Shown: one piece after another, positions 23,884 through 31,713 of the stretch
Position numbering within the stretch: position 1 is the first letter of the stretch
Layout: each line of letters begins with the position of its first letter
Assembly: GCF_004208635.1 (NCBI RefSeq)
Contig: NZ_CP035806.1
Location: 1,798,001-1,862,000 of the forward strand
Source of the DNA: Leucobacter triazinivorans
GTDB lineage: Bacteria > Actinomycetota > Actinomycetes > Actinomycetales > Microbacteriaceae
Direction: 5' to 3'
Length of the DNA stretch: 64,000 bases
Notes under the pieces: model-generated
What the model saw: only the letters and a program-made list of their open reading frames with translations
The model's database searches: none
What the model was told of the DNA's origin: nothing
Position numbers and translations under genes: made by a program

Positions 23884-24849
23884 TCACGACCACACCCGCG
23901 CGAGCCGCGCGCGCCGCTCGGCACGCGCCGCGAGCGCCTCCTCCATCGTGACCGGCACGAAGCGCACCCGAGCTCCCGGCGACATCCTGGCGAAGAGATC
24001 CATGTCGGCGCTGATGACGGTGGCCGCCTGCGCGTACCCGCCGCCGGAGACCGCGTCGTAGTGGAGCACGATGGGCTGCGTGCCGCCCGGGATCTGGATC
24101 GATCCGACGGGATACCCGGCATCGGTGATGTTGGAGGGGTCCTGGCCGGCGCCGAACGGCTGCGCCTCCTCTTTCCAGGCGGCCCCCGGCCCGTCGAAGC
24201 GCAGCCCCATACGGTCGGCCACCGGGGTGAGCGTCCACTCGGCCTCGATGAGGTTCCGCAGTCCCGCATCGGTGAGCTTGTGGTCGTAGAGCCCCAGCAT
24301 CACGCGCACCTCGACCTGCTGGTCGTAGCTCGGCAGCAGGTCGTCCGAGATCCGCTCGACCCGCGGCAGCGCCTCCTCCGCGCGGGCGCCCACGGGCAGC
24401 ACGTCTCCCGCGGCGAGCGCTCGCCCGTCGACGCCGCCGATGCGGCCGATGGGGTAGGTGGAACGCGACCCGAGGGCCAGGGGCACGTCGATGCCGCCCG
24501 CGATCGCGATGAAGAACTTCGCGCCGCCTCGGATGACTCCGAACGACAGCTCGTCGCCGGCGCGCAGCTCCAGCCGCTCGTGCTGCGGGGCCGGCTCGCC
24601 GTTGACGAGCACGTCGACCGGCGCTCCGGTCACCGCGATGACCGCGTCTGCGTCGGTGACCAGCTTGGGTCCGAGGTACGTGCACTCGAGCACGGCCTCC
24701 TCCGGGGTGTTCCCGACGAGCCGGTTGCCGATGGCTGCCGAGTACTGGTCCATCGCGCCGCCCTGCGGAATGCCGAAGCGGTAGTAGCCGAAGCGCCCGC
24801 GGTCCTGCACCGTGGTCGCGAGCCCGGGGGTGATGATCTCAAGCGACAT
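23884..24849 (-). CDS. pxpC: 5-oxoprolinase subunit C / AHS2 carboxyltransferase-like
   Basis: 321 residues. The AHS2 family opening is intact (LEIITPGLATTVQDRGRFGYYRFGIPQGGAMDQYS), and VLECTYLGPKL, YPIGRIGGVDGRAL and QIPGGTQPIVLHYDAVSGGGYAQAATV follow. In E. coli and Bacillus PxpC works with PxpA and PxpB as an ATP-dependent 5-oxoprolinase; the same fold is the carboxyltransferase half of urea carboxylase. It overlaps pxpB by 11 nt. Confidence 0.93.
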   Translation of the reverse strand: MSLEIITPGLATTVQDRGRFGYYRFGIPQGGAMDQYSAAIGNRLVGNTPEEAVLECTYLGPKLVTDADAVIAVTGAPVDVLVNGEPAPQHERLELRAGDELSFGVIRGGAKFFIAIAGGIDVPLALGSRSTYPIGRIGGVDGRALAAGDVLPVGARAEEALPRVERISDDLLPSYDQQVEVRVMLGLYDHKLTDAGLRNLIEAEWTLTPVADRMGLRFDGPGAAWKEEAQPFGAGQDPSNITDAGYPVGSIQIPGGTQPIVLHYDAVSGGGYAQAATVISADMDLFARMSPGARVRFVPVTMEEALAARAERRARLARVWS

Positions 24850-25732
24850 CGAGTGCCTCCAGAAGTGAGCGGTTGTGCCCTTCGAGGTCGGCGAGGGCCT
24901 CGGCGAGCGAGAAGGTGACCCGCGCCTGCCGGTACCGGTAGGTTCCGGCGTCGACCTGGGCCTGGATCTCGCGGTACTCCGCCTCGTCGATCGGCCGGTA
25001 CTTCACGATGTCGCCGGTGCGGAATAGCACGGAGAAGTCGCCGAAGTCCGCGAGCCGCCGATCGGGGTCGTAGATGGGGGCGGGCGCGATCCCGAGCATC
25101 TGATAGCCGCCCGCCCCGCGCACCGAGTAGTGGGCCGTGAAGCAGCCGCCGTATCCGACGGTCAGCGGCGGGGTGTCGGTGCGGGGGCTCAGGTACTTCG
25201 GCACCTCGAGCTGCTCCGCCTGGGGCGCGAGCTGGAAGAGGAACGGCAGCCCCGCGACGAATCCGACCATCGACACGATCCACGGCCGCTCGTGGTGCCT
25301 CCGGATGAACTCCTGCGCATCGGCGAGCCCGTTCACCGCGGCGGCGTAGTCGAGGTCGGTGCCGCTGGGATCCTGATGATACCCCTCACGGAACCGCTCG
25401 GCGGTCTCGCGGGTGTACGGATCGTCGTACCAGACCGGCACCTCGATGATGCGGGTCTCGAGCACCCCGCCCGAGACCTGTCGCACCTGCGTCTCGAGCT
25501 CGCGCACCGCACGCTCCAGCTCGGTGTGGGGCAGCTCGTCGGGATCGAAGCGGATCAGCAGCGACGCGTTGGCCGGGCAGATGTCGACGATCCCCGGCAG
25601 GTCGCGCTGCTCGAGGCCGACCGCGATCGAGTTCGACACGAAGTTGGCCTCGAGCGACATGTCCGGGGCGATCTCGACGACGAGGAACTCGTCGCCGCCC
25701 CAGGTGTATCGGGCATGATCTGGCAGGGTCAT
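24839..25732 (-). CDS. pxpB: 5-oxoprolinase subunit B / AHS1 (KipI-like)
   Basis: 297 residues. AHS1 features are DICPANASLLIRFDP near the middle, VPVWYDD, WIVSMVGFVAGLPFLFQL and TPPLTVGYGGCFTAHYSVRGAGGYQMLGIAP. It pairs with PxpC. ATG 25732 overlaps the stop of the biotin carboxylase gene by 4 nt (ATGA), so translation is coupled. It is somewhat longer than the usual 220-240 residue PxpB because of inserted segments in the N-terminal half. Confidence 0.92.
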   Translation of the reverse strand: MTLPDHARYTWGGDEFLVVEIAPDMSLEANFVSNSIAVGLEQRDLPGIVDICPANASLLIRFDPDELPHTELERAVRELETQVRQVSGGVLETRIIEVPVWYDDPYTRETAERFREGYHQDPSGTDLDYAAAVNGLADAQEFIRRHHERPWIVSMVGFVAGLPFLFQLAPQAEQLEVPKYLSPRTDTPPLTVGYGGCFTAHYSVRGAGGYQMLGIAPAPIYDPDRRLADFGDFSVLFRTGDIVKYRPIDEAEYREIQAQVDAGTYRYRQARVTFSLAEALADLEGHNRSLLEALDVA

Positions 25733-27084
25733 ACTGGCTCTCCCAACAGGCCGGGCACGGACTCGATGTAGGTCGTGTGGTGGCGCGCCGCGGCGAAGTC
25801 GTCGAGCGCGATGAGGCGCCGCATGAGCGGCACGGTGCTCTTGATGCCCGTGATCTCGATCTCGGCGAGCGCGCGGGCCGAGCGGGCCAGCGCCCGCTCG
25901 CGATCCTCGTCCCACACGATCAGCTTGCCGAGCAGCGAGTCGTAGAACGGCATCACCGTCTGACCGGCGGAGAAGCCGAAGTCGCTGCGCACCCCGGGCC
26001 CCCCCGAGAGCTCCAGAGCGTCGATGCGGCCGGGGCTCGGCATGAACCGGTTGTCGGGATCCTCGGCGTTGATGCGGAACTCGAAGGCGTGCCCCTGGAA
26101 CGAGATGTCGTCCTGCGTGTATCCGAGTTTCTCGCCCGCCGCGACGCGCAGCTGCTCGCGCACGAGGTCGATCCCCGCGATGGCCTCGCTGATGGGGTGC
26201 TCCACCTGCAGGCGCGTGTTCATCTCGATGAACGCGATCTCCTGACGATCGGGGTCGTAGAGGAACTCGACGGTGCCGGCCCCCGCGTAGCGGGACTGGC
26301 GTGCCAGCTCGACCGAGGTGTCGCGCATGCGCCGGCGCAGGTGATCCGGCAGGCCCGGCGCGGGCGCCTCTTCGATGACCTTCTGCTGGCGGCGCTGCAT
26401 CGAGCAGTCCCGGTCGCCCAGATGCACCCAGGTCTCGCCGTCTCCGAGGATCTGCACCTCGACGTGACGCGCGCGGGTGACGAATCGCTCGAAGTAGACC
26501 TCGTTGGAGTTGAAGGCGGCGAGCGCCTCGGCGCGCGCCACCTCGACGGTGGCCCGGACCTCAGCGCGGGAGTCGATGCGCCGGATGCCGCGGCCGCCGC
26601 CGCCGGCGGAGGCCTTCACGACGAGCGGGTAGCCGATGCCGTCGGCCACGGCCTCGATATCGCCGGTGAGGTCGAGCACCCCGTCGGTGCCGGCGAGCAC
26701 CGGCACGCCGGCGTCGATCGCGGCCTGACGCGCACGCGACTTGTCGCCCATCAGCAGGATGGTCTCCGGATCGGGACCCACCCACGTGTACCCGGCGTCG
26801 ATGACCTTGCGGGCGAAGTCGGCGTTCTCAGACAGGAAGCCGTAGCCCGGGTGGATCGCGTCGGCGCCGGTCTGCGCCGCGGCGGCGAGCACCGCGTCGT
26901 GATTGAGGTAGCTCAGGCCCGCGGGCGCCGGGCCGATGACGACGGACTCGTCGGCCAGCCGTTCCGCGTTCGAGCCGCGGTCGGCCTCGCTCACCACAGC
27001 GACCGTGGCGATGCCCATCTCACGCGCGGCTCGGATGACGCGCACGGCGATCTCGCCCCGGTTGGCGATCAGCAGCTTCTTCAC
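25729..27084 (-). CDS. accC: biotin carboxylase (AccC-type) subunit
   Basis: 451 residues, full length for AccC. Seen: the N-terminal LLIANRGEIAVRVIRAARE, AIHPGYGFLSENADFARK, the ATP-grasp glycine loop KASAGGGGRGIRR, the metal/biotin region IEMNTRLQVEHPISEAI, and GHAFEFRINAEDP. It carboxylates biotin on a carrier protein using ATP and bicarbonate. Its position between a carrier gene and pxpBC, rather than beside accD genes, suggests a dedicated partner in a PxpBC-linked carboxylase rather than fatty-acid synthesis; that is inference. Confidence 0.94.
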   Translation of the reverse strand: MKKLLIANRGEIAVRVIRAAREMGIATVAVVSEADRGSNAERLADESVVIGPAPAGLSYLNHDAVLAAAAQTGADAIHPGYGFLSENADFARKVIDAGYTWVGPDPETILLMGDKSRARQAAIDAGVPVLAGTDGVLDLTGDIEAVADGIGYPLVVKASAGGGGRGIRRIDSRAEVRATVEVARAEALAAFNSNEVYFERFVTRARHVEVQILGDGETWVHLGDRDCSMQRRQQKVIEEAPAPGLPDHLRRRMRDTSVELARQSRYAGAGTVEFLYDPDRQEIAFIEMNTRLQVEHPISEAIAGIDLVREQLRVAAGEKLGYTQDDISFQGHAFEFRINAEDPDNRFMPSPGRIDALELSGGPGVRSDFGFSAGQTVMPFYDSLLGKLIVWDEDRERALARSARALAEIEITGIKSTVPLMRRLIALDDFAAARHHTTYIESVPGLLGEPV

Positions 27085-27121
27085 GATCGGGCTCCTTCGC
27101 GCCCGGTGCCGAGGAGCGGCA

Positions 27122-27370
27122 TCATGCCTCGCCCGCCTCGATCGTGGCGATCACGTCGCCGGGGCCGACCATGCCGTTGTCCTCGACGTCGAAGGACCGG
27201 ATCACCCCCGCGCTCTCGCTGCGCACCTCGGTGAACTGCTTCATGATCTCGATGACGCCGATGGTCTGCCCGGCCTCGACCGTGTCGCCGACCTCGACGA
27301 AGGGGGCCTTGTCGGGTGCGGGTCGGCGGTAGAAGATGCCCGGGATGGGCGCGATGACCTGTGTACTCAT
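27122..27370 (-). CDS. accB: short biotin carboxyl-carrier protein
   Basis: 82 residues, essentially only a biotinyl domain. The biotinylation lysine sits in VIEIMKQFTEV, a common variant of the (A/V)MKM motif; the hammerhead strands VEVGDTVEAGQTIGV and NGMVGPGDVIATIEAG flank it. It lacks the N-terminal linker of a typical AccB (~150 residues). It lies 37 bp upstream of the biotin carboxylase and 82 bp downstream of pxpA. Confidence 0.88.
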   Translation of the reverse strand: MSTQVIAPIPGIFYRRPAPDKAPFVEVGDTVEAGQTIGVIEIMKQFTEVRSESAGVIRSFDVEDNGMVGPGDVIATIEAGEA

Positions 27371-27452
27371 GGGTGCTCGATGCTCCTGCGTGTCGGGGAT
27401 TGAGGGTCCGGATCGGATCCGGGAGTGGATGGAGGGGTTGCGCGGGCCGCGC

Positions 27453-28190
27453 CTACGCGTCGTCGACGACCGCGCGCACGGCAGCGGCGACCTCGGCGGC
27501 GTTCGGGGTGTCCGAGTGCACGCAGATGCTGCCGAACTCGATCGGCAGCTCGGTGCCGGCGACGGTCACGACGACGCCGTCCACGAGCGCGCGGCGGGCG
27601 GTCTCGGCTGCCTTGGCCGGATCCGTCGCGTGCGGCTGCCGCAGGATGATGAGTCCGCCGTCGGCGTCGTAGTCGAGATCGACGTAGAGCTCGCCGACGA
27701 ACGCGACGCCGGCGCGCTCGGCAGCGCGCTGGTGGGCGGATCCGGCGATCCCGAAGACCGGCACGCCGTAGTCCTCGGCCACGCGCACCGCGCCGGCCAT
27801 GAGCTCCTCGTCCCGTGCGAGCATGCCGTAGAGCGAGCCGTGCGGCTTGATGTGGTTGAGCGGGAGATCGTGCTTCCTGAGGAAGCCGCTGAGGGCGCCC
27901 ACCTGATACCGGATGAGGTCTTCCACCTCCTGCGGCGAGAGCCGCATCTCGCGTCGCCCGAAGCCGACGAGATCCGGCAGCCCCGGGTGCGCGCCGACGC
28001 GCACGCCGTGCTGCTGCGCGAGGGCGACGGTCGTCTCCATGGCGCCCGGATCGCCGGAGTGGAACCCGCAGGCGACGTTGGCGACGTCGATGATGCCCAT
28101 GAGCGCCGGGTCGTTGCCGAAGGTGTGCAGGCCAAACGCCTCGCCCATGTCGGAGTTCACTGAGATCGCATCACCGCGTCGTGCTGTCAT
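27453..28190 (-). CDS. pxpA: 5-oxoprolinase subunit A (LamB/YcsF family)
   Basis: 245 residues. The LamB/YcsF signature runs from the N terminus: SVNSDMGEAFGLHTFGND, DVANVACGFHSGDPGAM, HGVRVGAHPGLPDL, LNHIKPHGSLYGML and the C-terminal ICVHSDTPNA. Conserved Asp/His residues in these motifs form the presumed metal and catalytic site that opens 5-oxoproline to glutamate together with PxpBC. ATG 28190 is the first gene of the operon, divergent from a PucR-type regulator 94 bp away. Confidence 0.93.
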   Translation of the reverse strand: MTARRGDAISVNSDMGEAFGLHTFGNDPALMGIIDVANVACGFHSGDPGAMETTVALAQQHGVRVGAHPGLPDLVGFGRREMRLSPQEVEDLIRYQVGALSGFLRKHDLPLNHIKPHGSLYGMLARDEELMAGAVRVAEDYGVPVFGIAGSAHQRAAERAGVAFVGELYVDLDYDADGGLIILRQPHATDPAKAAETARRALVDGVVVTVAGTELPIEFGSICVHSDTPNAAEVAAAVRAVVDDA

Positions 28191-28253
28191 GGGCTCAAAA
28201 CTACGTGGAAGCCACCCGAGAGCGTTACTATGCAAACGCAAGAATGTTCCAAC

Positions 28254-28263
28254 CACAATTGTG
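28254..28263. promoter_or_regulatory. CACAATTGTG palindrome in the pxpA/pucR divergent promoter
   Basis: Perfect 10-bp palindrome 21 nt before the regulator start in an AT-rich 93-bp intergenic gap. It is a candidate operator for the regulator or an overlapping promoter element. Confidence 0.4.
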
Positions 28264-28283
28264 CACCTGCCAAGGAGCCTGCC

Positions 28284-29750
28284 ATGCGCGTCGCCGATCT
28301 GCTGACCGAGCACTCCCTCCAGCTCCGCCTGGAGACCCCCACCGGTCCGAAGCGGCTCGGACAGGAGATCGTGCGCTGCGCGCCCACCGAGCATCTCGAT
28401 CCCACGCCCTTCCTGGACGCGAACGTGCTGCTGCTCACCTCGGGGATCGGCATGAACTTCACGGAGCAGAGCATCTGGGACGGCTATGTCGAGCGCCTCG
28501 CGCGCGTGCCGGTCTCCGCGCTCGCGTTCGCGGTGGGCACGGCGCACGCCACCCTCCCCAGGGGCCTCGTCACCGCGTGCACGAGCCACGACCTCCCCCT
28601 GCTCGAGGTGCCGACGACCGTGCCGCTGCTCAAGATCGATCAGCACGTGGAGAACATGCTGCAGGCCGAGCGGATCCAGCTGCTCAACCGCGGCTGGAAG
28701 CTCGCCGACGAGTGCGCCAGGCTGGCGAGCCGCGGGGCGGACATCGCGACGCTGCTCGCCACCGTCTACGCGGCGCTGGAGGTGCCGATCGCGGTCTACG
28801 ACGCCTTCGACTCGCTCATCGCCCAGTATCCCGAGACCGTGACCTGGCGCACCGGCCCGGCTCGCACCGCGCAGCCCGACGTGCTGAACGTGACCCTGCC
28901 GATGGGGCTGAGCAATCCGTGCCAGCTGGCCGTGCGGCTGCACCGCTCGGCGGCAGAGGCGGAGTCGCTGCTCGCACCGGTGACCTCGATCCTCGCGCTC
29001 CATCTCAATCGCTCGGTCGCGGTCGACGCGGGCAAGCACCAGGACATGCTGCGCTTCGTCAACCGCTGCGTCGCCTGGTCGGAGTCGACCCGCAGCGATG
29101 TCGCCAACGCGTTCCACGAGCTCGGCCTCAGCCGCCGCGCGGAGTCGGCGCTCGTGGTCGCCGACATGAGCGGCGAGCACGCGGCGGCCTCCTGGAAGCT
29201 GCGCGTGGCGCTGCACGACGCCTTTCACGACGTGCGCGTCGCCGAACTCGACGAGCGCCTGATCGCCGTGGCGCAGTTCCCGCGCGAGGGCTTCCCCGAG
29301 GCGGCTGAGCAGCTGCTCCGCACCCGGCCCGATCTGCCCCTCGTCTTCCGCGGCCCCACGCGCACGATCGACGAGCTGCGCATCGCACTCGTGCACGCCC
29401 TCGACCTGGTGCGGCACACCGACGTGCCCGTGGTGGCCCCGGCGCTCGGCCTCAGCGCCGTCGTCGCCGCTGCGGCGGGACGGGGCGCGCGCGAGTCGGC
29501 CGAGCACTTCCTCGCCCCGCTCATCGCCCACGACGGGCAGCGCACCACCGAGCTGCTGCCCACGCTCCGTGCCTGGTTGCGCAACGACGCTCAGCCGTCG
29601 CGCACCTGCGACGAGCTGTTCATCCACCGCAATTCGCTCAGCTACCGGCTGCGCCGCATCGAGCAGATCCTCGGCCTGTCCCTCGACACCCTCGACGGCA
29701 AGGCGACCTGCCTCATGGCACTGCGGCTGGTGGAGCTCGAGCCGTACTAG
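28284..29750 (+). CDS. PucR-family transcriptional regulator (pxp operon)
   Basis: 488 residues. The N-terminal PucR domain (PF07905-like: RVADLLTEHSLQLRLETP...VLLLTSGIGM, DLPLLEVPTTVPLLKI) is followed by a GGDEF-like middle (MLRFVNRCVAWSESTRSDVANAFHELGLS, ALVVADM) and the C-terminal HTH_30 (LLPTLRAWLRNDAQPSRTCDELFIHRNSLSYRLRRIEQILG). PucR proteins control purine, allantoin, hydantoin or related nitrogen catabolism. ATG 28284 follows AAGGAGC. Divergent placement makes the pxp operon its likely target. Confidence 0.9.
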   Translation: MRVADLLTEHSLQLRLETPTGPKRLGQEIVRCAPTEHLDPTPFLDANVLLLTSGIGMNFTEQSIWDGYVERLARVPVSALAFAVGTAHATLPRGLVTACTSHDLPLLEVPTTVPLLKIDQHVENMLQAERIQLLNRGWKLADECARLASRGADIATLLATVYAALEVPIAVYDAFDSLIAQYPETVTWRTGPARTAQPDVLNVTLPMGLSNPCQLAVRLHRSAAEAESLLAPVTSILALHLNRSVAVDAGKHQDMLRFVNRCVAWSESTRSDVANAFHELGLSRRAESALVVADMSGEHAAASWKLRVALHDAFHDVRVAELDERLIAVAQFPREGFPEAAEQLLRTRPDLPLVFRGPTRTIDELRIALVHALDLVRHTDVPVVAPALGLSAVVAAAAGRGARESAEHFLAPLIAHDGQRTTELLPTLRAWLRNDAQPSRTCDELFIHRNSLSYRLRRIEQILGLSLDTLDGKATCLMALRLVELEPY

Positions 29751-29844
29751 GCGACGGGCGGCGCGCGACGGGGACGGTCCGCCGGTCGAACGCACGTCGA
29801 CGCGCAGCGCTCGCCCCGCGAGCCCGTCATCCTGCGCGACGGAG

Positions 29845-29878
29845 GAGTCGCAGGATCCAACGGTGGATCCTGCGACTC
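29845..29878. terminator. family A hairpin, 15-bp perfect stem, 4-nt loop
   Basis: GAGTCGCAGGATCCA and TGGATCCTGCGACTC flank ACGG. It lies between the convergent PucR and NCS1 genes. It is a minimal family A element and a plausible bidirectional terminator. Confidence 0.7.
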
Positions 29879-29906
29879 GCCCCGCTCCCGCTGCCTGACG
29901 GGGCCC

Positions 29907-31298
29907 CTACGAGACCACCTTGATCAGTCCCGTGCGGCTCGTCGGATGCGTGCGCCACAGGATCGCGTAGATCGCTCCCGCGGAGAGTGCGGTGAGGATC
30001 GGGCCCCAGGTGGCGCCGACGCCGGCGAGCCCGGGATCGATCGACCCCAGCTGCAGCATCACGATGCCGATCACCGTGGCGACCGCCCACGCCACGAGGC
30101 CGTTGCTGTTGAAGGCCCGGTAGTGCTTGTCCTCGATCGCGGCGTGCTCCTGGTTGCGCCCGCGGTCGAGAAGCACGTGGGTGAGCGCGATGGCCACCCA
30201 GGCGGTGACGAGCACGCCCTGCCAGGCGAGCGCCAGGAGCAGGTACTGCACGATGGGCAGGAGCATCAGGAGGAAGATGATCAGCGATGAGACGAGCACC
30301 CACGCGATGTTGGGCATGCGCACCCGCAGCACTCGTTCGCCGAACGACTTCAGGTTGGCCGCACCCAGGTAGTAGTTCGCCGTGTTGATGCGGGTCTGCG
30401 AGGCGATGATCACCACGAGCCCGAACACGCCCATGAGCGAGACGAGGCCGCCGGCGAGGCCGGTCTCCGAGGCCTCGATACCGGGGATGGTGAAGGTGAG
30501 GAAGATGCCGACGAGTGCGGCGAATCCGTAGGCGAGCACGTAGAACAGCCAGCCGAAGGTGATGCGCTGATGGAACTTCAGGTCCTTGCGCTTGCCGAGC
30601 GCCGCGTAGTCCATCGTGAACATCATGAGGATCCAGACGCCCATGTAGCCGGCGAAGGTGGCCAGCCAGCCGGGCCCGCCCTGCGCGAAGGGCAGCGGCA
30701 CCTCCGGCGCCTGGGTGAGCCACGCGTCTCCGAAGCCGTAGACCACCCCGGCCCAGATCACGGCGGCGATCAGGCCGAAGAAGTAGAGCGGCATGAGCCA
30801 GCCGTTGAGCTTGTCCATGAAGCGGCGCGCTCCGCCGAGGATGAGCGGGGTGGAGTAGATCACCACGATCAGGCTCCACATCCACATCTCGCCGCCGAAC
30901 GCCGCCATGAAGGCGTAGGCGACGATCGATCCCTCGAACACCGCGTAGTAGATCGCGACGAGCGCGAAGATGATCGTCGCGATCGACGAGCCCGCGGTGC
31001 CGAGGATGGTGCGCGAGAACTGCGCGACGGTGGTGCGGTTGTTGATGGCGTACTTCGCGAGCACGGCGTTGATGATGCCGTAGCAGATGATGGTCAGCAC
31101 GATGCCGATGATGGCGTTGAGGGTGCCGTATGCCACGGCCATGGCGGCGCCGATGTAGACGAAGAAGAACGCGCTGGCGACGCCGTACCAGGCCATCGCG
31201 AGCGAGCCGCGGCTCATCTGATCGTCGTCGTCGCCCTGGCGGGCGAGCGCGTCGGTCGCTTCGACGTCGTCGTTGCTCCCGGTGAGATTGAGGGTCAC
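29907..31298 (-). CDS. NCS1-family permease (purine/cytosine/hydantoin type)
   Basis: 463 residues with about twelve membrane helices. The NCS1 pattern is SLAMAWYGVASAFFFVYIGAA near the N terminus, a conserved unwound helix region AQFSRTILGTAGS, MDYAALGKRKD, and SQTRINTANYYLGAANLKSF. Relatives import cytosine, allantoin, hydantoins or similar nitrogen heterocycles with Na+ or H+. GTG 31298 is favoured: GGAGG lies 8 nt upstream, whereas the ATG closer to GGAGG is out of frame. It lies downstream of hyuAB on the same strand and probably feeds that enzyme. Confidence 0.85.
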   Translation of the reverse strand: MTLNLTGSNDDVEATDALARQGDDDDQMSRGSLAMAWYGVASAFFFVYIGAAMAVAYGTLNAIIGIVLTIICYGIINAVLAKYAINNRTTVAQFSRTILGTAGSSIATIIFALVAIYYAVFEGSIVAYAFMAAFGGEMWMWSLIVVIYSTPLILGGARRFMDKLNGWLMPLYFFGLIAAVIWAGVVYGFGDAWLTQAPEVPLPFAQGGPGWLATFAGYMGVWILMMFTMDYAALGKRKDLKFHQRITFGWLFYVLAYGFAALVGIFLTFTIPGIEASETGLAGGLVSLMGVFGLVVIIASQTRINTANYYLGAANLKSFGERVLRVRMPNIAWVLVSSLIIFLLMLLPIVQYLLLALAWQGVLVTAWVAIALTHVLLDRGRNQEHAAIEDKHYRAFNSNGLVAWAVATVIGIVMLQLGSIDPGLAGVGATWGPILTALSAGAIYAILWRTHPTSRTGLIKVVS

Positions 31299-31493
31299 GA
31301 TACATACCTCCGTTGGTATTTCGAGCACTGCACGGCGACACGTCCGCGCAGCGGGGCGCAGAGCGGGCGGCAGTCTGGGGGTCGCCTCGGCGGGGGCCGG
31401 GCGATGCCGGGCCGGTGCGCCGGGTGCAGCGCACTGACACTTCATTCTGATGAGGGGCGCGGGCGAAGAGTACTGTGCATGGGCCGGAAAATC

Positions 31494-31511
31494 GGACGAC
31501 TTCTCTGTCGT
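31494..31511. promoter_or_regulatory. small dyad upstream of the NCS1 gene
   Basis: GACGAC and GTCGTC separated by TTCTCT, about 195 nt upstream of the permease start. It is a weak operator candidate. The 415-bp gap 31299-31713 otherwise has no gene; it holds this dyad and the hyuB terminator. Confidence 0.25.
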
Positions 31512-31650
31512 CTGCATAACGCCTGCGCACAGCGGGTCCTCGCGTCGCTCCGCCGAACGGCGGACGGGGATGCACAGCCGAGGGCCCGTGTCCGGTCACG
31601 GCCCCGGGGCGTGCGCCCGGACGATGCCCGGCCGGATCACGGCCGGGGAG

Positions 31651-31678
31651 GGGGGCGCGGTCCGTCGACCGCGCCCCC
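31651..31678. terminator. hairpin terminator after hyuB
   Basis: GGGGGCGCGGTC pairs perfectly with GACCGCGCCCCC around the loop CGTC (12-bp stem, 4-nt loop), 36 bp past the hyuB stop on the minus strand. It separates hyuAB from the permease transcript. Confidence 0.75.
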
Positions 31679-31713
31679 GGCGGCCGCCCCCGCGTCCGAG
31701 AGCGGCCTCGGGC

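Noticed and set aside
25729..27370. Housekeeping acetyl-CoA carboxylase genes
   Set aside because: No carboxyltransferase accD gene is adjacent, the carrier lacks the usual AccB N terminus, and the genes are coupled to pxpBC; a fatty-acid role is less likely though not excluded.
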